Source: Argentina anserina (lineage: Eukaryota; Streptophyta; Magnoliopsida; Rosales; Rosaceae). Taken from it: 64,000 nucleotides of DNA. The notes under the pieces are model-generated. The model did no database searches. It was not told the origin of the DNA and saw only the letters and a list, made by a program, of their open reading frames with translations. The stretch is from the NCBI RefSeq assembly GCF_933775445.1, contig NC_065875.1, positions 1,116,001-1,180,000 on the forward strand. Reading direction: 5' to 3'. Positions 43,768-56,445 of the stretch are shown piece after piece. A program made the translations under genes and the position numbers. Numbering within the stretch: the first letter of the stretch is position 1; every line of letters begins with the position of its first letter.

Positions 43768-44340
43768 CTTCATGCTCTTTTTTTTTTTCCTTTTTGTTTT
43801 TCCGGCCGGTTACCTCCTCCTCCGTAACCGCTGCCCTCCGGTGCTCTTCAAACCACTGTCTCGCCGCTGCTCCTCATCGACCACCACTGCTCCTCATTCC
43901 TGCTGCTCCTCAATTTACCCCTCTGCTGCAGACGCTACACAACGCTCCGGTGGTCTCTCTCTCTCTGCCGGTCCGGTCACACTCCACCACCGTGACGTTG
44001 GTCTCCCTCTCTCTCTCTTTGGTGCTCTCTCTCTGACGATTTCTTCACCCCTCCGCTGGAGAAATTTCGGCGACGATTTTTCACCCTAATCTCAAAGATT
44101 CACACTTATCTACCCGCTCTCAACCCGACCCGGTCCACACAGATCCGACCCGATCCACATAGATTTGACCCGGTCAACGACCCGACCCGGTACACCGACC
44201 CGACCCGACCCGGCCCACTGACCCGACCCGGTTCGCCAGATTCTGTCATTGCATACTCACTGTCAGTGCAAATACACCGGCGACAGATTGTTCTCAACTT
44301 TTTTTTTGTTTGCTATCTTAATACATTGTTTCTTTTTTCA

Positions 44341-45822
44341 ATGGGTTCTGGACACGAAACTGAGGGTTCTCAGCTCCCTGATATTCCGACCTTCGAAGTA
44401 TCTGTTAAAAGTTCTGACAGTGGTTCATTTGGGGGTACCAAACTCAACGGAACCAATTTCCATAAATGGAAACGACTCATGGCTGCTCATCTTCGAGGCA
44501 TGCACAAGATGGGACATGTCACCGGCGTCACTAAGGCTCCTAGTCCTGAGGATATCGTTGCCTACAACAAATGGGACGACGACGACGGTCTTGTCATGTC
44601 CATCTTATGGAAAGCTATGAATGATGAGATAGTTGATCTGGTGGAGGCATGTGCCACTGCACAGGCAATATGGGAGACACTGACTGGCTTATATACTAAT
44701 GACTCTGATTTCATACAGGTTCATGAGTTAATGTGCACAGCTTTGGCCATACACCAGGATGGGCAACCGGTGGCGCACTATTTCACCAAACTCAAGAATA
44801 TTTGGGCTGAGATTGATGTGAAACGTCCTTGCATGATTCAAAATCAAGAGGATATTGTTTGGTATCAAAAGGAGAAGGAGCTTGAACGAGTTCACCATTT
44901 CCTGAAAGGTCTTGATGCAAAGCATACAAGTGCGAAAGGCGAATTGCTCCGAATGACCGAACCACCTAGCCTACTCACCGCTTTCACTTATATCCGAAAG
45001 GATGAGTCTCAGCAGGAGAGTATTCTTCCGGCACCAGCTGTCATTTCCAGCCTTATTGTTCATGCTCGATCTCCGGCACCACCCCTTCCGCAAGCAACTT
45101 CCGCTCCCCTTCACCGACAAGGACCACCACCAGGCTTCGGGAATCAACCTCGCCCTCCTTGCTCTTATTGCCATGATACTAACCATGCTCGTGCGACCTG
45201 TTGGAAATTATATCCACATCTTAGGCCAAAGAGGCCTAATTATCGTCCCCAGGCAAAAACAGCTCTTCACTTAGTTCCGGAACCCGATATCTATAGTGTG
45301 GTTGGGCATGATCATCATACTGCTGGAGGAGCACCTACCGCATCCATCGCTGGCCGTGGTCAAATTGGTATGGCCTTCAATATTTCTCACTCTGTTAGTT
45401 TTGATACCTGGATTATTGATTCTGGTGTATCTGATCATATGACTTATGCCAAATTTTATTTCACCGTATTATCCCCTCCACCCTTACCCTATGTTACTAA
45501 TGCTAATGGTGAGGCATTCCCAGTGTTAGGGACATGGTTTGTTCGTATTACTCCCACCATAGAGCTTCACAATGTACTCTATGTACCTGCTTTATCTCAT
45601 CATTTGATATATGTTCCCCAATTGAACGCTGACGCTCAGTGCTCTATGACATTTTTTCCTATGTATGTGATATTTCAGGATCTTCTCACCAGACGAGTAA
45701 TTGGTCGGGGGTATCTGAGGTTGTTTCATCTGGATCTGACATACGCCGGGGAAAAACCAGGGGGACAGTCTCGGACCGCTTTACTCTCCACTTCTGACAA
45801 GCTAAGTGAAGTTTGGTTATGA
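44341..45822 (+). CDS. Copia B gag and protease, ended by a premature TGA
   Basis: From ATG at 44341 (MGSGHETEGS) the frame encodes the UBN2-type Gag (FGGTKLNGTNFHKWKRLMAA, WDDDDGLVMSILW), a Pro-rich linker and a decayed zinc knuckle (CSYCHDTNHARATCWKLYP). The protease follows (DTWIIDSGVSDHMT, with Val for the usual Ala). It stops at TGA (45820-45822) where copia A has Trp in IWLWHCRLGHPS. Gag packages RNA into virus-like particles. This copy would make Gag and protease but not pol without readthrough. The upstream GTG at 44266 is not a plausible start. Confidence 0.9.
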   Translation: MGSGHETEGSQLPDIPTFEVSVKSSDSGSFGGTKLNGTNFHKWKRLMAAHLRGMHKMGHVTGVTKAPSPEDIVAYNKWDDDDGLVMSILWKAMNDEIVDLVEACATAQAIWETLTGLYTNDSDFIQVHELMCTALAIHQDGQPVAHYFTKLKNIWAEIDVKRPCMIQNQEDIVWYQKEKELERVHHFLKGLDAKHTSAKGELLRMTEPPSLLTAFTYIRKDESQQESILPAPAVISSLIVHARSPAPPLPQATSAPLHRQGPPPGFGNQPRPPCSYCHDTNHARATCWKLYPHLRPKRPNYRPQAKTALHLVPEPDIYSVVGHDHHTAGGAPTASIAGRGQIGMAFNISHSVSFDTWIIDSGVSDHMTYAKFYFTVLSPPPLPYVTNANGEAFPVLGTWFVRITPTIELHNVLYVPALSHHLIYVPQLNADAQCSMTFFPMYVIFQDLLTRRVIGRGYLRLFHLDLTYAGEKPGGQSRTALLSTSDKLSEVWL

Positions 45823-48663
45823 CATCGTCGCTTAGGGCATCCATCTTTTAGTGTTATGAAAAAATCCATGCCTACTTTATTTATTAATTTGGACGAGTCT
45901 TGTTTATGTTGTGAAACATGTGTTTTGGGCAAGAGTCATCGATCTACTTATCCCCCTAGTACTTCTACTAAAAGTTTTCTTCCTTTTGATTTAATTCATT
46001 CTGATGTTTGGGGACCCTCGAAAGAGTCAACTGTATCAGGAATGCGATATTTTGTGTCATTTATTGATGATTGCACACGTCTTTCATGGATTTTTCTTCT
46101 TAAAAATAAAAATGAGGTTTTTCTAGCTTTTCGTGCCTTCCATACTTCTGTCCAAACACAATATAATGCCACCATTCGAATTCTTCGTTCTGATAATGGG
46201 GGAGGGAATATGTGAATCATGTCTTTCAGGAGTTCTTTAACACACACGGGATTGTTTATCAAACAACGTGTCCTTACACACCTGAGCAAAATAGGGTTTC
46301 TGAAAGAAAAAATCGTCATTTACTTGATATGGCTCGATGTATTCTTTTTAGTGCCCACATGCCTAAATACCTTTGGGGTGATGCTGTCATTACTTCCGCC
46401 CACCTTATTAATCGTCTTCCATCTCGTATCCTTCAAGGGAAAGTTCCCTATGAGGTGCTTGCATCTCATGTCTCATTACCCTCTTTTCATAATCTTCCTG
46501 CCCGTGTTTTCGGTTGTGTTGCTTTTGTTCATCTTCCACAACATCAGCGTTCTAAGTTGGATGCCCGTGCAGTTAAATGTGTGTTTGTTGGGTACGGAGG
46601 ACATCAGAAAGGATACCGATGCTATCATCCCCCTACTCGGAAGTACTATGTCACTATGGATGTTACATTTTTTGAGGACATGAGTTATTTTTCCTCTTCT
46701 GATACTGCTCTTCAGGGGGAGAATTCATATTTTGAAGAGCTATATCATGGAGAGGGGGAGACAAGTGAACCAGTCGATGTGGTAACAGGTTCCGTTGAGA
46801 TTACCAATGTATCAGCCACACAGGCACCACCAGAGGTCGTCACTCAAGAGATTGAGACACCAGAAGCTGACAACACAACTGCCCCTCATGTCTCCCGTAT
46901 CACTGTTTATACCCCTGACCAATGCTCTCCTGGTACAGAAGATCACTCATCTGAGGTTAGTCATTCTATTAGGGATAATAGTAGACAATATGTTTTGCCA
47001 AATAGGTCTACTCGGGGACAACCAACAAAAAAATATGAACCTACCCTTCAGACTAAAGCCAAGTATCCGGTAGCACATTTTATATCTACCAAAAGATTAT
47101 CTAAGTCATATGAGTCATTTGTGAATCAAATATCTACTGTATCAGTACCTAACAAAGTGCATGATGCATTGGGAGATCCAAAATGGAGTAAAGCAATGGA
47201 GGAAGAGATGAAAGCATTACAAAAGAACAATACTTGGGAACTTGTACCTCCACCATATGGCAAGAAGACTGTAGGATGTCGTTGGGTGTTTACAGTAAAA
47301 CATAATCCAGATGGGACAGTAAGCCGGTATAAAGCACGCCTAGTAGCGAAGGGGTACACCCAAACATATGGCATAGACTATGATGAGACATTTGCACCTG
47401 TTGCAAAGATGAACACTATCCGGGTATTGCTCTCTGTCGCTGCTAACTTGAACTGGCCTCTTAGGCAGTTTGATGTCAAGAATGCATTCTTTCATGGAGA
47501 ACTAACAGAGGAAGTATACATGGATCTTCCGCCTGGATATGTGGCCGCTTCCCAAAGTAACTCCGTATGGTCTTAAACAGTCACCTCGTGCGTGGTTTGG
47601 AAGATTCTCACAATTCATGAGGAAACTTGGCTACAGACAGAGTAATTCAGACCACACGTTATTTCTCAAACATCAACAAATGAAGGTAACAGTCCTAATT
47701 ATATATGTTGATGATATGGTAGTTACTGGGAATGATACTGTTGAGGTGGATAGATTACAGAAACAGCTCGCCACAGAGTTTGAGATGAAGGACCTAGGCA
47801 CACTCAAGTACTTCTTAGGCATTGAAGTCGCCCGGGGAAGTGATGGTATTTATCTGTGCCAGAAGAAGTACATCCTTGATCTACTAACAGAGACAAGTAT
47901 GTTGGATTGCACTCCCATTGATACTCCTATTGAGCAGAACTATCGGTTAGCAGAGTATCCAGATCAAGTCTCTACTGACAAACCTCGTTATCAGAGGCTA
48001 GTTGGACGCCTGATTTATCTATCACATACCAAACCAGACGTTGCGTATGCAGTAAGTGTAGTAAGTCAGTTCATGCATAATCCAAGTGAGGACCACATGA
48101 ATGCTGTTGTAAGGATCTTGAGATACTTGAAGTCAGCTCCGGGGAGAGGAGTAATGTTTTCTAATCGCAACAGTACCCTTGAGGTTTGTGGCTTTACAGA
48201 TGCAGACTGGGCTGGAAATATTACAGATCGGAAGTCCACATCAGGGTATTTTACCTTTGTTGGAGGTAATCTTGTTACGTGGAGGAGTAAGAAACAAAAT
48301 GTGGTAGCTCGATCTAGTGCTGAAGCAGAATACAGAGGTATGGCTCAGGGAGTGTGCGAGTTGTTGTGGCTTAGAAATTTGCTACAAGATTTGGGTGTTA
48401 AACCTAAGTGTGCAATACAACTGTACTGTGACAACAAGGCAGCTATTGATATTTCACAGAATCCTGTGTAGCATGATCGTACAAAACATGTAGAGGTTGA
48501 TCATCAATTTATAAAAGAGAAGTTAGACGCTAAGATCATTTGTTTTCCGTTTGTTCCTACAGAAGAGCAACTTGCGGATATACTCAGCAAAGGAGTGTCC
48601 AAGAAGGTTTTTTATGACTCACTTTGCAAGTTGGGCATGATTGATGTGTACGCGCCAACTTGA
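45823..48663 (+). pseudogene. Copia B integrase, RT and RNase H, broken
   Basis: The frame resumes after the TGA with HRRLGHPS and the integrase zinc finger (CCETCVLGKSH). It is then lost at a G-run near 46204-46210, which is one base shorter than in copia A. The integrase and RT continue in another frame to about 47567. A deletion of about 22 bases there removes the RLRKSL segment and shifts frame again. RT palm YVDDMVVTGND and RNase H (TDADWAGN, SSAEAEYRGM) follow. TAG at 48469-48471 replaces a Gln codon in NPVQHDRTKH. The original end is VYAPT at 48663. At least four independent lesions make it non-autonomous. Confidence 0.92.
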
Positions 48664-48670
48664 GGGGGAG

Positions 48671-48848
48671 TGTTAACGTGTGTGAGCTGTGTAAAGCAGC
48701 AAACCATGTTACTAGAACAGCTAGATTCATCATTAGAGATAATGCTAAATAGCAATGCATTGTTGAATTCATTTCCTATAAATAGCTAGTTCTAGACTTG
48801 TATCAAACAATCAATTCAAAGCAATAGACAAGCTTCATACCTTTTCTA
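48671..48848 (+). repeat. Copia B right (3') LTR
   Basis: A 178-bp repeat joined on its right to ACA-C coding sequence (TCTTCTTCCACAGC). Confidence 0.92.
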
Positions 48849-50252
48849 GTCTTCTTCCACAGCATCTTTCCCCAACCAAAACATAGTCACCTTCATCTGG
48901 TTCACGGTAAGAGTACCTGTTTTATCTGTACATATTGTTGTAGCAGACCCCATGGTCTCACAAGCTGAGAGCTTCCTTACCATTGTATTATCAGCCATCA
49001 TTCTCTTCATAGAATAAGCAAGAATGAGAGTACACACAGCCAATGGCAGACCTTCTGGAATTGCTACTACTACAATTGTCACTGCAGCTGCTACAATTCC
49101 AATGATATCTTTTATTATGTCATCAACTTTTGTCTTACGTCCTATGAACATTTTTCTTTCATTCTCATCAACGGTAGTCCCTGTGAAGTATCGAACCAAC
49201 ATGACTACAAAAACTAACAAAGCAACTGCCAAACCAACTTTACCAATTGCTGAAGTCAGCTTGTCTAGACGTGCTTGTAGAGGTGTCTTTTCATTAACAT
49301 CCTGGCTGATTTTGCTCATCATTTCACCCCAGTTTGTGTTCATCCCAACCGACATGACAAGCATCCGACCATAACCATCTGCAATTTTAGTTCCAGAAAA
49401 TAGGAATGGATTCTGAGTAATGCTAACCTCAACATGATCACTATCCCCTGTCATGCTTGATTCATCTACTGATAAAGAATGTCCATCTAAAAGCAATCCA
49501 TCAGCTGGTACTTGATCTCCAATCTTCAAACAAATGATATCGCCAACCAGGATATCAAAGATTGAAATCTGTTGGCTCCTTCCCTTTCTCACAGCCTAAA
49601 TCAGGAGATTATTACTAACTTTTGACAATTTGTCAAACTGTCTGCTCTGTCTATAGTTGCTGAAGGCAGAAACAGAAATGACCAGAATGATTGCGAGAAA
49701 TATGCTTCCACCGTCAATCCAGCCTTCTTTTAGTCTATGATCTTTGATCCCAAAGCCAAGAGAGCACATCACAGCCTATGAGGATTATCATTGTGAGGTC
49801 TTTGAAGGCTTCCCAAACGAAATGGAAGAAGCCTTTCGTTGGTGGTTTCTTGTATGAGTTGGATCCAAACACTTTGATTCTCTTGAGAATGTCCTCAGCA
49901 TCTTCACCATGAATTCCAACCTGCACATCAGTTTTAAGAGCGTCTGCGACACCTTCAACCCCTCCTAACTCCTGGAGCTGGTTAGCTTTCGCTTTCACAA
50001 GCTCAGTGAGTCTTCTTTGGTCTACTCTGAAGCCATTAACGTCTGGCGCCGAAACATCATGGACGGTAATGGTTGTGTATGAAGGAGAGCGAGATAGTAA
50101 TTTAGTGTTGATGTCTTTAAGCACAGGAGCTCTGAATAATGAGAGGAAGGCTCTAGAGCAATAGATGGCAACGAAAGCATAATGCCACTTTCTGTTCTGT
50201 AGGCTAAGACTTCTGTTTCGAACATCCAGGATCAACTCGATACTCCCTAGTT

Positions 50253-50338
50253 TTGCATGCAAGCTACTCGTAGTAGTAGTCATGGTACGTTCCAAAACCT
50301 GCAGGTATTGCATGCAAGCTACTCGTAGTAGTAGTCAT
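50253..50338 (-). repeat. Duplicated start-codon segment of ACA-C
   Basis: A 31-base block ending in the start codon (minus strand ATGACTACTACTACGAGTAG...) occurs at 50253-50283 and 50308-50338. The 55-base offset is not a multiple of three, so the upstream ATG opens a different frame. Confidence 0.92.
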
Positions 50339-53300
50339 TTCTTATAACGCCGATGAGACCAAAGAGTGATATGATTCTCCTCTTGGTCGACGTTTTTCGT
50401 GTGACGGTCCTGAGGGAGTCACGTTATTATTTAAAAGGGAAGATATCGATTTCGTGTGGTCGCTTGAGTGCACCGCTGTTTTGGGTGCGATCATGAGTAT
50501 CGCCGATATGCATCGATTATTTTGTGACCATATACTTCACTACCCTTCTAATTCTGGTTACATACTTGAATAGTTTTGATTATTTGAAACCAATACAACC
50601 CTCGTTCTCATGGATGCGTCGTCATCGCGACTGTTATTTGAATGTTTGAGTTTTCTTAAACTCATGTCTATAAACGATAATTCCAAGGTCTACGTACTCA
50701 ATTATTTGAGTTGAAATTCAGTACTCTGAAGCATCACTATTTGCTGACAAAAGATCCAAAAAAAATAACGAATTCTATGGGACACACTTCAAGTGATTTA
50801 ATGAACGTCTATGACGTTGTATTCTCAGAGTTGACCTTGATGCATACTCTACATCCAAGAAACGCATGTCATTTTTGGCACTTGTATCTATTTCTTGAGG
50901 GAATTTTGGAGATGGAAAAGTAACATTCTTCCATTCTCAAGTAAGCAAATATTTTGAGCCACATGCTAAGGCTCCGCCCGATCCGATATGCAAGATTTTG
51001 TTGCTACGGACTTTTGATTAGTCAATCTATTATGACTATGTCTTCTGCTTACTATTTTTCAAGTATGACGTTGGCATTGCCATGATTATTACTCGACTTT
51101 AGCTTAAGTCGTCTATTGGAATTGGAAGCTTGTTTGTATTGTATTAAATAATGGCATATTCAATAAAATTTCTCGTATTTCTTGTTTACAAGATGGACTC
51201 GTGAGAATTTTATTTACCTTGGCTTAGCATGCATGGTCAACCTTTGCAACTCACGTGGTTTTTCCGCTTTTGGGTTACATGGGACCCCAATAGCACTACA
51301 TTGTGATTTTAGACCTTCAAATTTGGAAAACGGACCTCGGAACGTCAAAATTGACGTCGTTTTTCCCGGTTACTGTTCCGGCGTTTCCGTAACGTTTTTC
51401 GGCGTTTTATCAGCGTACTCGCCGCCTTTCGACCATATTCCGGCGTTTCCGACACCGCCACCCGGTTCCTACTGGTGTCCCCTGTCGGACCTGAGGTTCC
51501 GGCTGCCGCCAGCCAGTTTTCCGACAAACGGTGCCGCCAGTTTCCGACGATTTTTTCGTCGTTTCTCGTCATTTTTCCGGCCTATTTCCAACAGTTTTTA
51601 CTGCCACGTTTTCCTACTCCAAATTTCACCCAGTTTTGAGTTATTTTTACATGATTTTCCGGTTAATTTTTCGGTTTTCTCCAAGTCGTTTTATAGCTCA
51701 AATGATTTTATTATTATTGGTGACCACCCGCACCAATTGGATGGTTTTTACCACCCAAATTGTTTGGTATTCAACTGCTCTAATACCATGTCTTTCCAAC
51801 TCTTAAGTTGAGGAATATAGTTCTATTGCCATATGATACATTCGATGAGATTGTCATTTGTTTCAATCCCCCCTCTTACAATATCCTTCGGCGTGTTGTC
51901 TAGAGAAGTTCACCGCGATGTTGACTCTCTTAATTTTATTTTGAGCATGTCCCGTCGTGAAATCGAGTGTCTTGCTAATTGCGTAACCACCCACACTGTC
52001 TTACGGCACATGTAGTTATTTTACGGATCTCGTGCGGAGATTGTGTTCTATATCTTCGTGCTTTGCTAAGTTTTGAAGACCATATATGCCAATGATATAT
52101 TTTCATCTTGATATTTGTGTTAAGAATGGAGAGGAATAAATCTGTCAGATTTCATTGACTTTAGCTTTTTCAAGCTTAGACAATAGCTTTGTTAGTCTGC
52201 AGACATAGCTTTGCTTGCCTGCCGCAGTTGTTTTATGTAACTCAAGATTCTTTGAATCATATGTTCAGTTTTGCTGTCTTCTTGGTTTTGACATGATCAT
52301 TTTTGGTTATTTTGAACAAGATATGATGATTCGAGTTCTTTGCAATTCACATGATCATCTATTTTTGATATGAGCACTTTGTGCGACGTTCTTAACATGT
52401 TTTTACCTCAATTTGTACTTTGCTTAGCCCTTATTGTTATACTATTGAGTCATTGAGTCGTAGTAAGAGTCTTAAGCGGTATTGGATGCATTTTTGTGCT
52501 TACATGAGTTAAAACGCATAATTGGTTTAGAGTCCTAGTTTGACTAGGAATCCTTGTTAGGTTTTGAAACTAATTATCTCTTACTTATGATTTTATTTTC
52601 TTATTTTCAGATTGGATTGAAGAGATAAATAAAGAAAAAAATATGAAGCCAAGTCATGCAACAATTAAATAGAAGATGATCATTAAAGGCATAAAACATG
52701 TCATGTTTAGGGAATAAAACATGGCATGTTTTAGGGATTAAAGCATGACATGTTTTAGGAAATAAAATTTTCCAAGTTTTAAGGGATTAAAGCATGGCAT
52801 TATTATAGGAAGAAAGAAGCAATTTCAAACCCTCAATCTTTCCTCTATATATACATGGCTTCACCTCTTAAATATGATCACTTCTCATTTGCATTCAAGA
52901 GCCAAAACTCTACCAAAATACTACCTCAAACATCCTTCACCAAAACAACAAGCCATTCTCCTCTATATACAAATTTCATCTCCACCGAAATCACCATTGA
53001 AGACACACCTCCAAGGTTCTTACAACGTGTGATTCTCGCAACTCATCTCCACGGGTTTGTTCGTTTTTGATTTTTTTTACAATACTTTGTCTATAAAGAT
53101 TGTAGTATGATGTTTGTGTGGGATTATTGTTTTGTATTAAGAATCGAAATTTTCATATTGTTTTATTGGATTTTTGGATCTTTGCCGAATTGATGGTTTT
53201 CTATAATTAATGAGTTTGTATTTCTATTGTTGTGTTCTAATCATCTTTCTCATACTTTTAGATAATTTTCAGATATGTGCATATGAATTTAGTGCTTGGA

Positions 53301-53870
53301 TGCATTCCGTAAGATTGTGTTTGAGTGCTAGATTCATCAACTATATTGACACAAATCGAATCATGCCCTAAGTAGGTTCGATTTGTGTTGATTAAAAGTG
53401 GTAAAAATTCTGGAAATTTGCATGTGAAATCATGGTGGGTGACGCCATACATGAAACATGTCTCCAACAAAGATTTGGTGCTTAAATGTAATCTTGTTTG
53501 ATTTCTACTCTAAGTGTTATTGAATTCGATTGCATGCAAATTTAGATTAGGCCCTAAGTCAATCTAAATGTTAATTGAAATCTTGCACGATTAGATGATC
53601 CCCTAAGGCTCTAATTGTATTGGTGTCTAAAAAGTATGTAATTGGTCGAATTAGAATACATGATAGGTTCGAACTTGTAATTATGTGGTGTAATGGTAAA
53701 TTTGGTTTAAGTTTGTTAAAGAGAAGTCGATCATGTAAATAATAATTTAGGTTTTATTTTAGTAGTTAATAATCAATCTCAAACCCCCAATTATTTGTTA
53801 ACACTAAAAGTTTAGAGTTCCCTTCAATTCCCCGGAAAGAACGATCCTTGCTTATTCTATACTAACGATG
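50339..53870. other. Intergenic/retroelement-like DNA without genes
   Basis: No supported gene. A GC-rich stretch rich in TTCCGGCG-type motifs lies at 51.35-51.60 kb. A primer-site-like TGGTATTAGAGC lies on the minus strand at 51777-51788, one base off the initiator tRNA site, so an old LTR-element leader is possible. A TATA-like CTATATATACA is near 52845. No LTR pair was found. Confidence 0.4.
52680..52800 (+). repeat. Imperfect tandem repeats, about 30-bp unit
   Basis: Three to four units of the type AAACATGGCATGTTTTAGGG with ATTAAAG linkers. Each unit contains a small palindrome CATG..CATG. Confidence 0.65.
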
Positions 53871-53929
53871 ATGTTTTACAGGGTTTATTATAGACGTTTT
53901 AACCAACGCTCTATCAATTTTTCATGTTC

Positions 53930-54920
53930 ACGAAGCGATTGGAGGACCATCTCACCCATGCTCCACACAGTGAGGCCGTGCCTATCTGTGCCATGCACGG
54001 TGAGGCCGAGCCTGCCTCTTTCGGCGGCTCCATGGCATTTAGGCCATCGGTGGCGGCATCCTATCCTTCACAGGAGCTTGTGATGCCTCCCGTGTTTTTT
54101 AATGCCTTCATGGCAATCTCTGATGCCCATCGCTCATTTTGCAAAGCTAGTTCTCTTGCTAGATTTCAAGGAAGTCATTTTTTTGATAAGGCTCAAACCG
54201 AGAACATTCCATTCTTACAAAGTATTTAAGGTGACATTAGTGGACCCTATCCAACCGAATGCGGACACTTTTTGGTATTTTTATGGTATAGGTTAAGAGC
54301 ATCGACACGTTGGTCACACGTCGCTTTGCTTTCCACATTGAACGCTGCATTTGCTAAGTTTTTAGCTATGATCATCATACTAAGGGCTCACCACCCTTCC
54401 CATCCTCTCAAATCTATTTGATTGGATACCGTTAGAGAGTTCACCTCCACGACATTGATGATTTCATTTTGCATGTTTACTTGGATCGTCGTTGAACATA
54501 TTATTCCTCATGTTCATTCACTGTACGATCTAGCAGAGCTCGGACTTGGTTATGGGTACTAACCTGCCGATTTTTGCATGGAGATATGTAATGATGTTGC
54601 ATGCAGCGACATGTATTCGTTTTAGACCCACAATTTACCAAGCGTTTAGTGCGTACCAGATGGTCACTGGATATGATCCCAACGTTCTTTTCATTAAACA
54701 CCTATTTTGTTAAAGTTGTTTATGTGCCTCTATTGTAGTTATCTCAATGGGTCTACTTGAAACGATTAAGTATGGTTGGTTATAATTTATGAATCACCAA
54801 CACTTGTCCGCTATTTCCAATCTACACACGTGAATCTCTATCCTGCGATTTTAGCAGATGGTCACTTCGATGAGACATACTTCCCGTCGTTAGGGGGAGA
54901 TATGGAATGCTCCCATTCCG
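53930..54920 (+). pseudogene. Decayed Ty1/copia integrase fragment
   Basis: The plus strand reads ENIPFLQ, then GDISGPIQPNADTFWYF and MV in shifted frames. Later come YQMVTGYDPNVLF, YESPTLVRYFQSTHVNLYP and ADGHFDETYFPSLGGD. This is the integrase core to integrase-RT linker of a copia lineage different from copia A and B. Stops and frameshifts are frequent. No LTR could be assigned, and a gypsy LTR begins close downstream. Confidence 0.75.
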
Positions 54921-55124
54921 GTTTTAACGCCAGGAATTGACGTGGTGTGGCACTATGTCTCATTAAAATCCCGCACTACTCAAAGTGAGTAAATGTGCAA
55001 CGCATTATCTACCTTCAGAAAGTCAAAGATTCGATGCTCAATAACTTTACCGATATTGCGAAAGTGACGAGATCGCACATAAATGCTGTGATGTGCCGGT
55101 AAGGTTGGAACTCTCAAAATATGA

Positions 55125-55908
55125 GAGAATTTCATATGACCTGGTCCTAGCACTGTTCGAGCTGGGAAAACGGATCTTCCTCAGAGAACAATCAGCCTGC
55201 CCCAGCACCGAACCCTGGACGGCTCAGCCCCTTCGTTCTCTGTTGTTGTTGGCGTGCCAGTACCTTTGAGTTAGGTACAACTGTGCTTTGGTTGACAATG
55301 TTTGCGCTCCACATATTGTCTTCCTCTCAGACGATTGCTCCGCAGTTGCTGATAAACCGCTGAAGTTCGAATGACCTATACACAACCGGAGTTGCTAGGT
55401 ACCTTTCACTCCACCTCAAGTAGATGGCCGATCTTACTTTTAACCGCTTGGGGAAAAGCAGAGCTTATACTGTGTCGTTAATAGCAGGACTCTCTCGTGA
55501 ATGAAATTTGCTGACTAGTGCAGGCTTTGGATTTGCTAGAAGCTAGGCTAGCGACTCGATGGACTTGACTCGAATTACCGAAGTTAATCGGACTTGTTGC
55601 TACATGCAGCGCGAAGCGTGCATCTGGGTAGCTCCGCTCCGATGGGAGACTTGGTTGCCGAAGTTAATCGGACTTTTACTCCGTTAGGAGATTTTGACTA
55701 TGCGGTTGCGCGATAGTTTGTTTGACGTTGCGTGTCTTATTCTGTGCCTTCAACCCTTTATATAGAGAACACAGCTTGTTCTTTCTTGCGAATCAAGTCC
55801 TCAGAACCTCCTAGTTGATTAAGATTCACCTTCCTTAATCAACTCAGATTCTACACGGCGATAGTCCCCTACCTCCATTCTAATTTGACAGGGAGTCTTG
55901 CTCTGTCA
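55125..55908 (-). repeat. 3' LTR of the Tat-type gypsy element
   Basis: On the minus strand the LTR starts TGACAGAGC at 55908, directly after the purine tract. It contains CTATATAAAGGG (about 55747-55757) as a promoter TATA. The left border, near TGAGAG at 55125, is a guess; the 5' LTR is outside the window. Confidence 0.6.
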
Positions 55909-55921
55909 TCTTCTTTTCCGC
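55909..55921 (-). other. Polypurine tract of the gypsy element
   Basis: The minus strand reads GCGGAAAAGAAGA immediately before the LTR start, as expected for plus-strand priming. Confidence 0.65.
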
Positions 55922-56342
55922 AATCTCAGGGCTAGAGGTTGTCGCGATATACTTTCCCCAAATACCAGGGCTAGAGGAAATCTTGCTTTATGATATACTT
56001 TCCCCAAATATCCGGTCCACGGGCCTAAGTGGTCTGGATAATACCGGAGTATTATTTTAGGCCCAAACATTGCCCCCCAGGCCTTGAAATTGAAGACCCC
56101 GTGAAATTGAAAAGGGCTAGAAGAAAACCCCAAACGGTTATCTTTTTTAAAAAATAATCTGAAACGCTTTACATTCTCCCGTCACCGACTGACGCACGCC
56201 TTCTCCTCAAACCACTACAACCTTTCGAGCTGAAGTACGCGAGAAACACTTACTATTTCGAAACTCAAACCAGTTCCAATCGAGCAAACGCAACTCCTCC
56301 CTGAACCCATCAGTTTCGATTTCCGAAACCCTTTCAGTTCCT

Positions 56343-56349
56343 ATATAAA
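56343..56349 (+). promoter_or_regulatory. TATA box of the antisense mobile-domain gene
   Basis: CTATATAAAT lies about 97 bases upstream of the ATG at 56446, on the plus strand, independent of the LTR promoter. Confidence 0.5.
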
Positions 56350-56445
56350 TCGCGTTCACGAACCCAACACATCCATCCAACCTGATTGCTCTATCATCAA
56401 AAACTCCAAAAAACCCTCTTTTGAAGTTCTCACACCCTGACAACA

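Larger units (their letters stand above)
43576..48848 (+). mobile_element. Ty1/copia LTR retrotransposon B
   Basis: Plus-strand element of 5,273 bp with two 178-bp LTRs (43576-43753 and 48671-48848) that differ at four positions. They start TGTTAACG and end TTTTCTA. The initiator-tRNA primer site is at 43756-43767 and the polypurine tract GAGGGGGAG ends at 48670. It lies antisense within ACA-C. It carries gag and pol, but with several disabling mutations. Its coding sequence is very close to copia A, while its LTRs are unrelated to those of copia A. Confidence 0.93.
41760..50283 (-). pseudogene. ACA-C: Ca2+-ATPase pseudogene split by copia B
   Basis: The 5' part (50283-48851) has a full ACA N-terminus including a calmodulin-binding-like stretch (NRKWHYAFVAIYCSRAFLSL). 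It continues to DKTGTLTVNQMKV and is closest to ACA-B. It is broken by a 2-base deletion near 49765 and a GAG-to-TAG change at 49596-49598. Copia B then interrupts it between KDAVEED and the LIQEGV segment. The 3' part (43457-41760) has a ~70-base insertion near 43.25 kb, a Tyr-to-stop change near 43.05 kb, a 1-base frameshift near 42.69 kb and a deletion of the LMEK region near 42.21 kb. The start codon region is itself duplicated. No pump can be made. Confidence 0.95.

Noticed and set aside
44266..44340. Extended gag start of copia B
   Set aside because: The frame opens with GTG, lies in leader DNA, and the ATG at 44341 matches the copia A start.
51182..51811. 209-residue Phe/Ser-rich frame
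   Set aside because: Low-complexity CGTTTTTCCGG-rich DNA resembling a retroelement leader; no domain.
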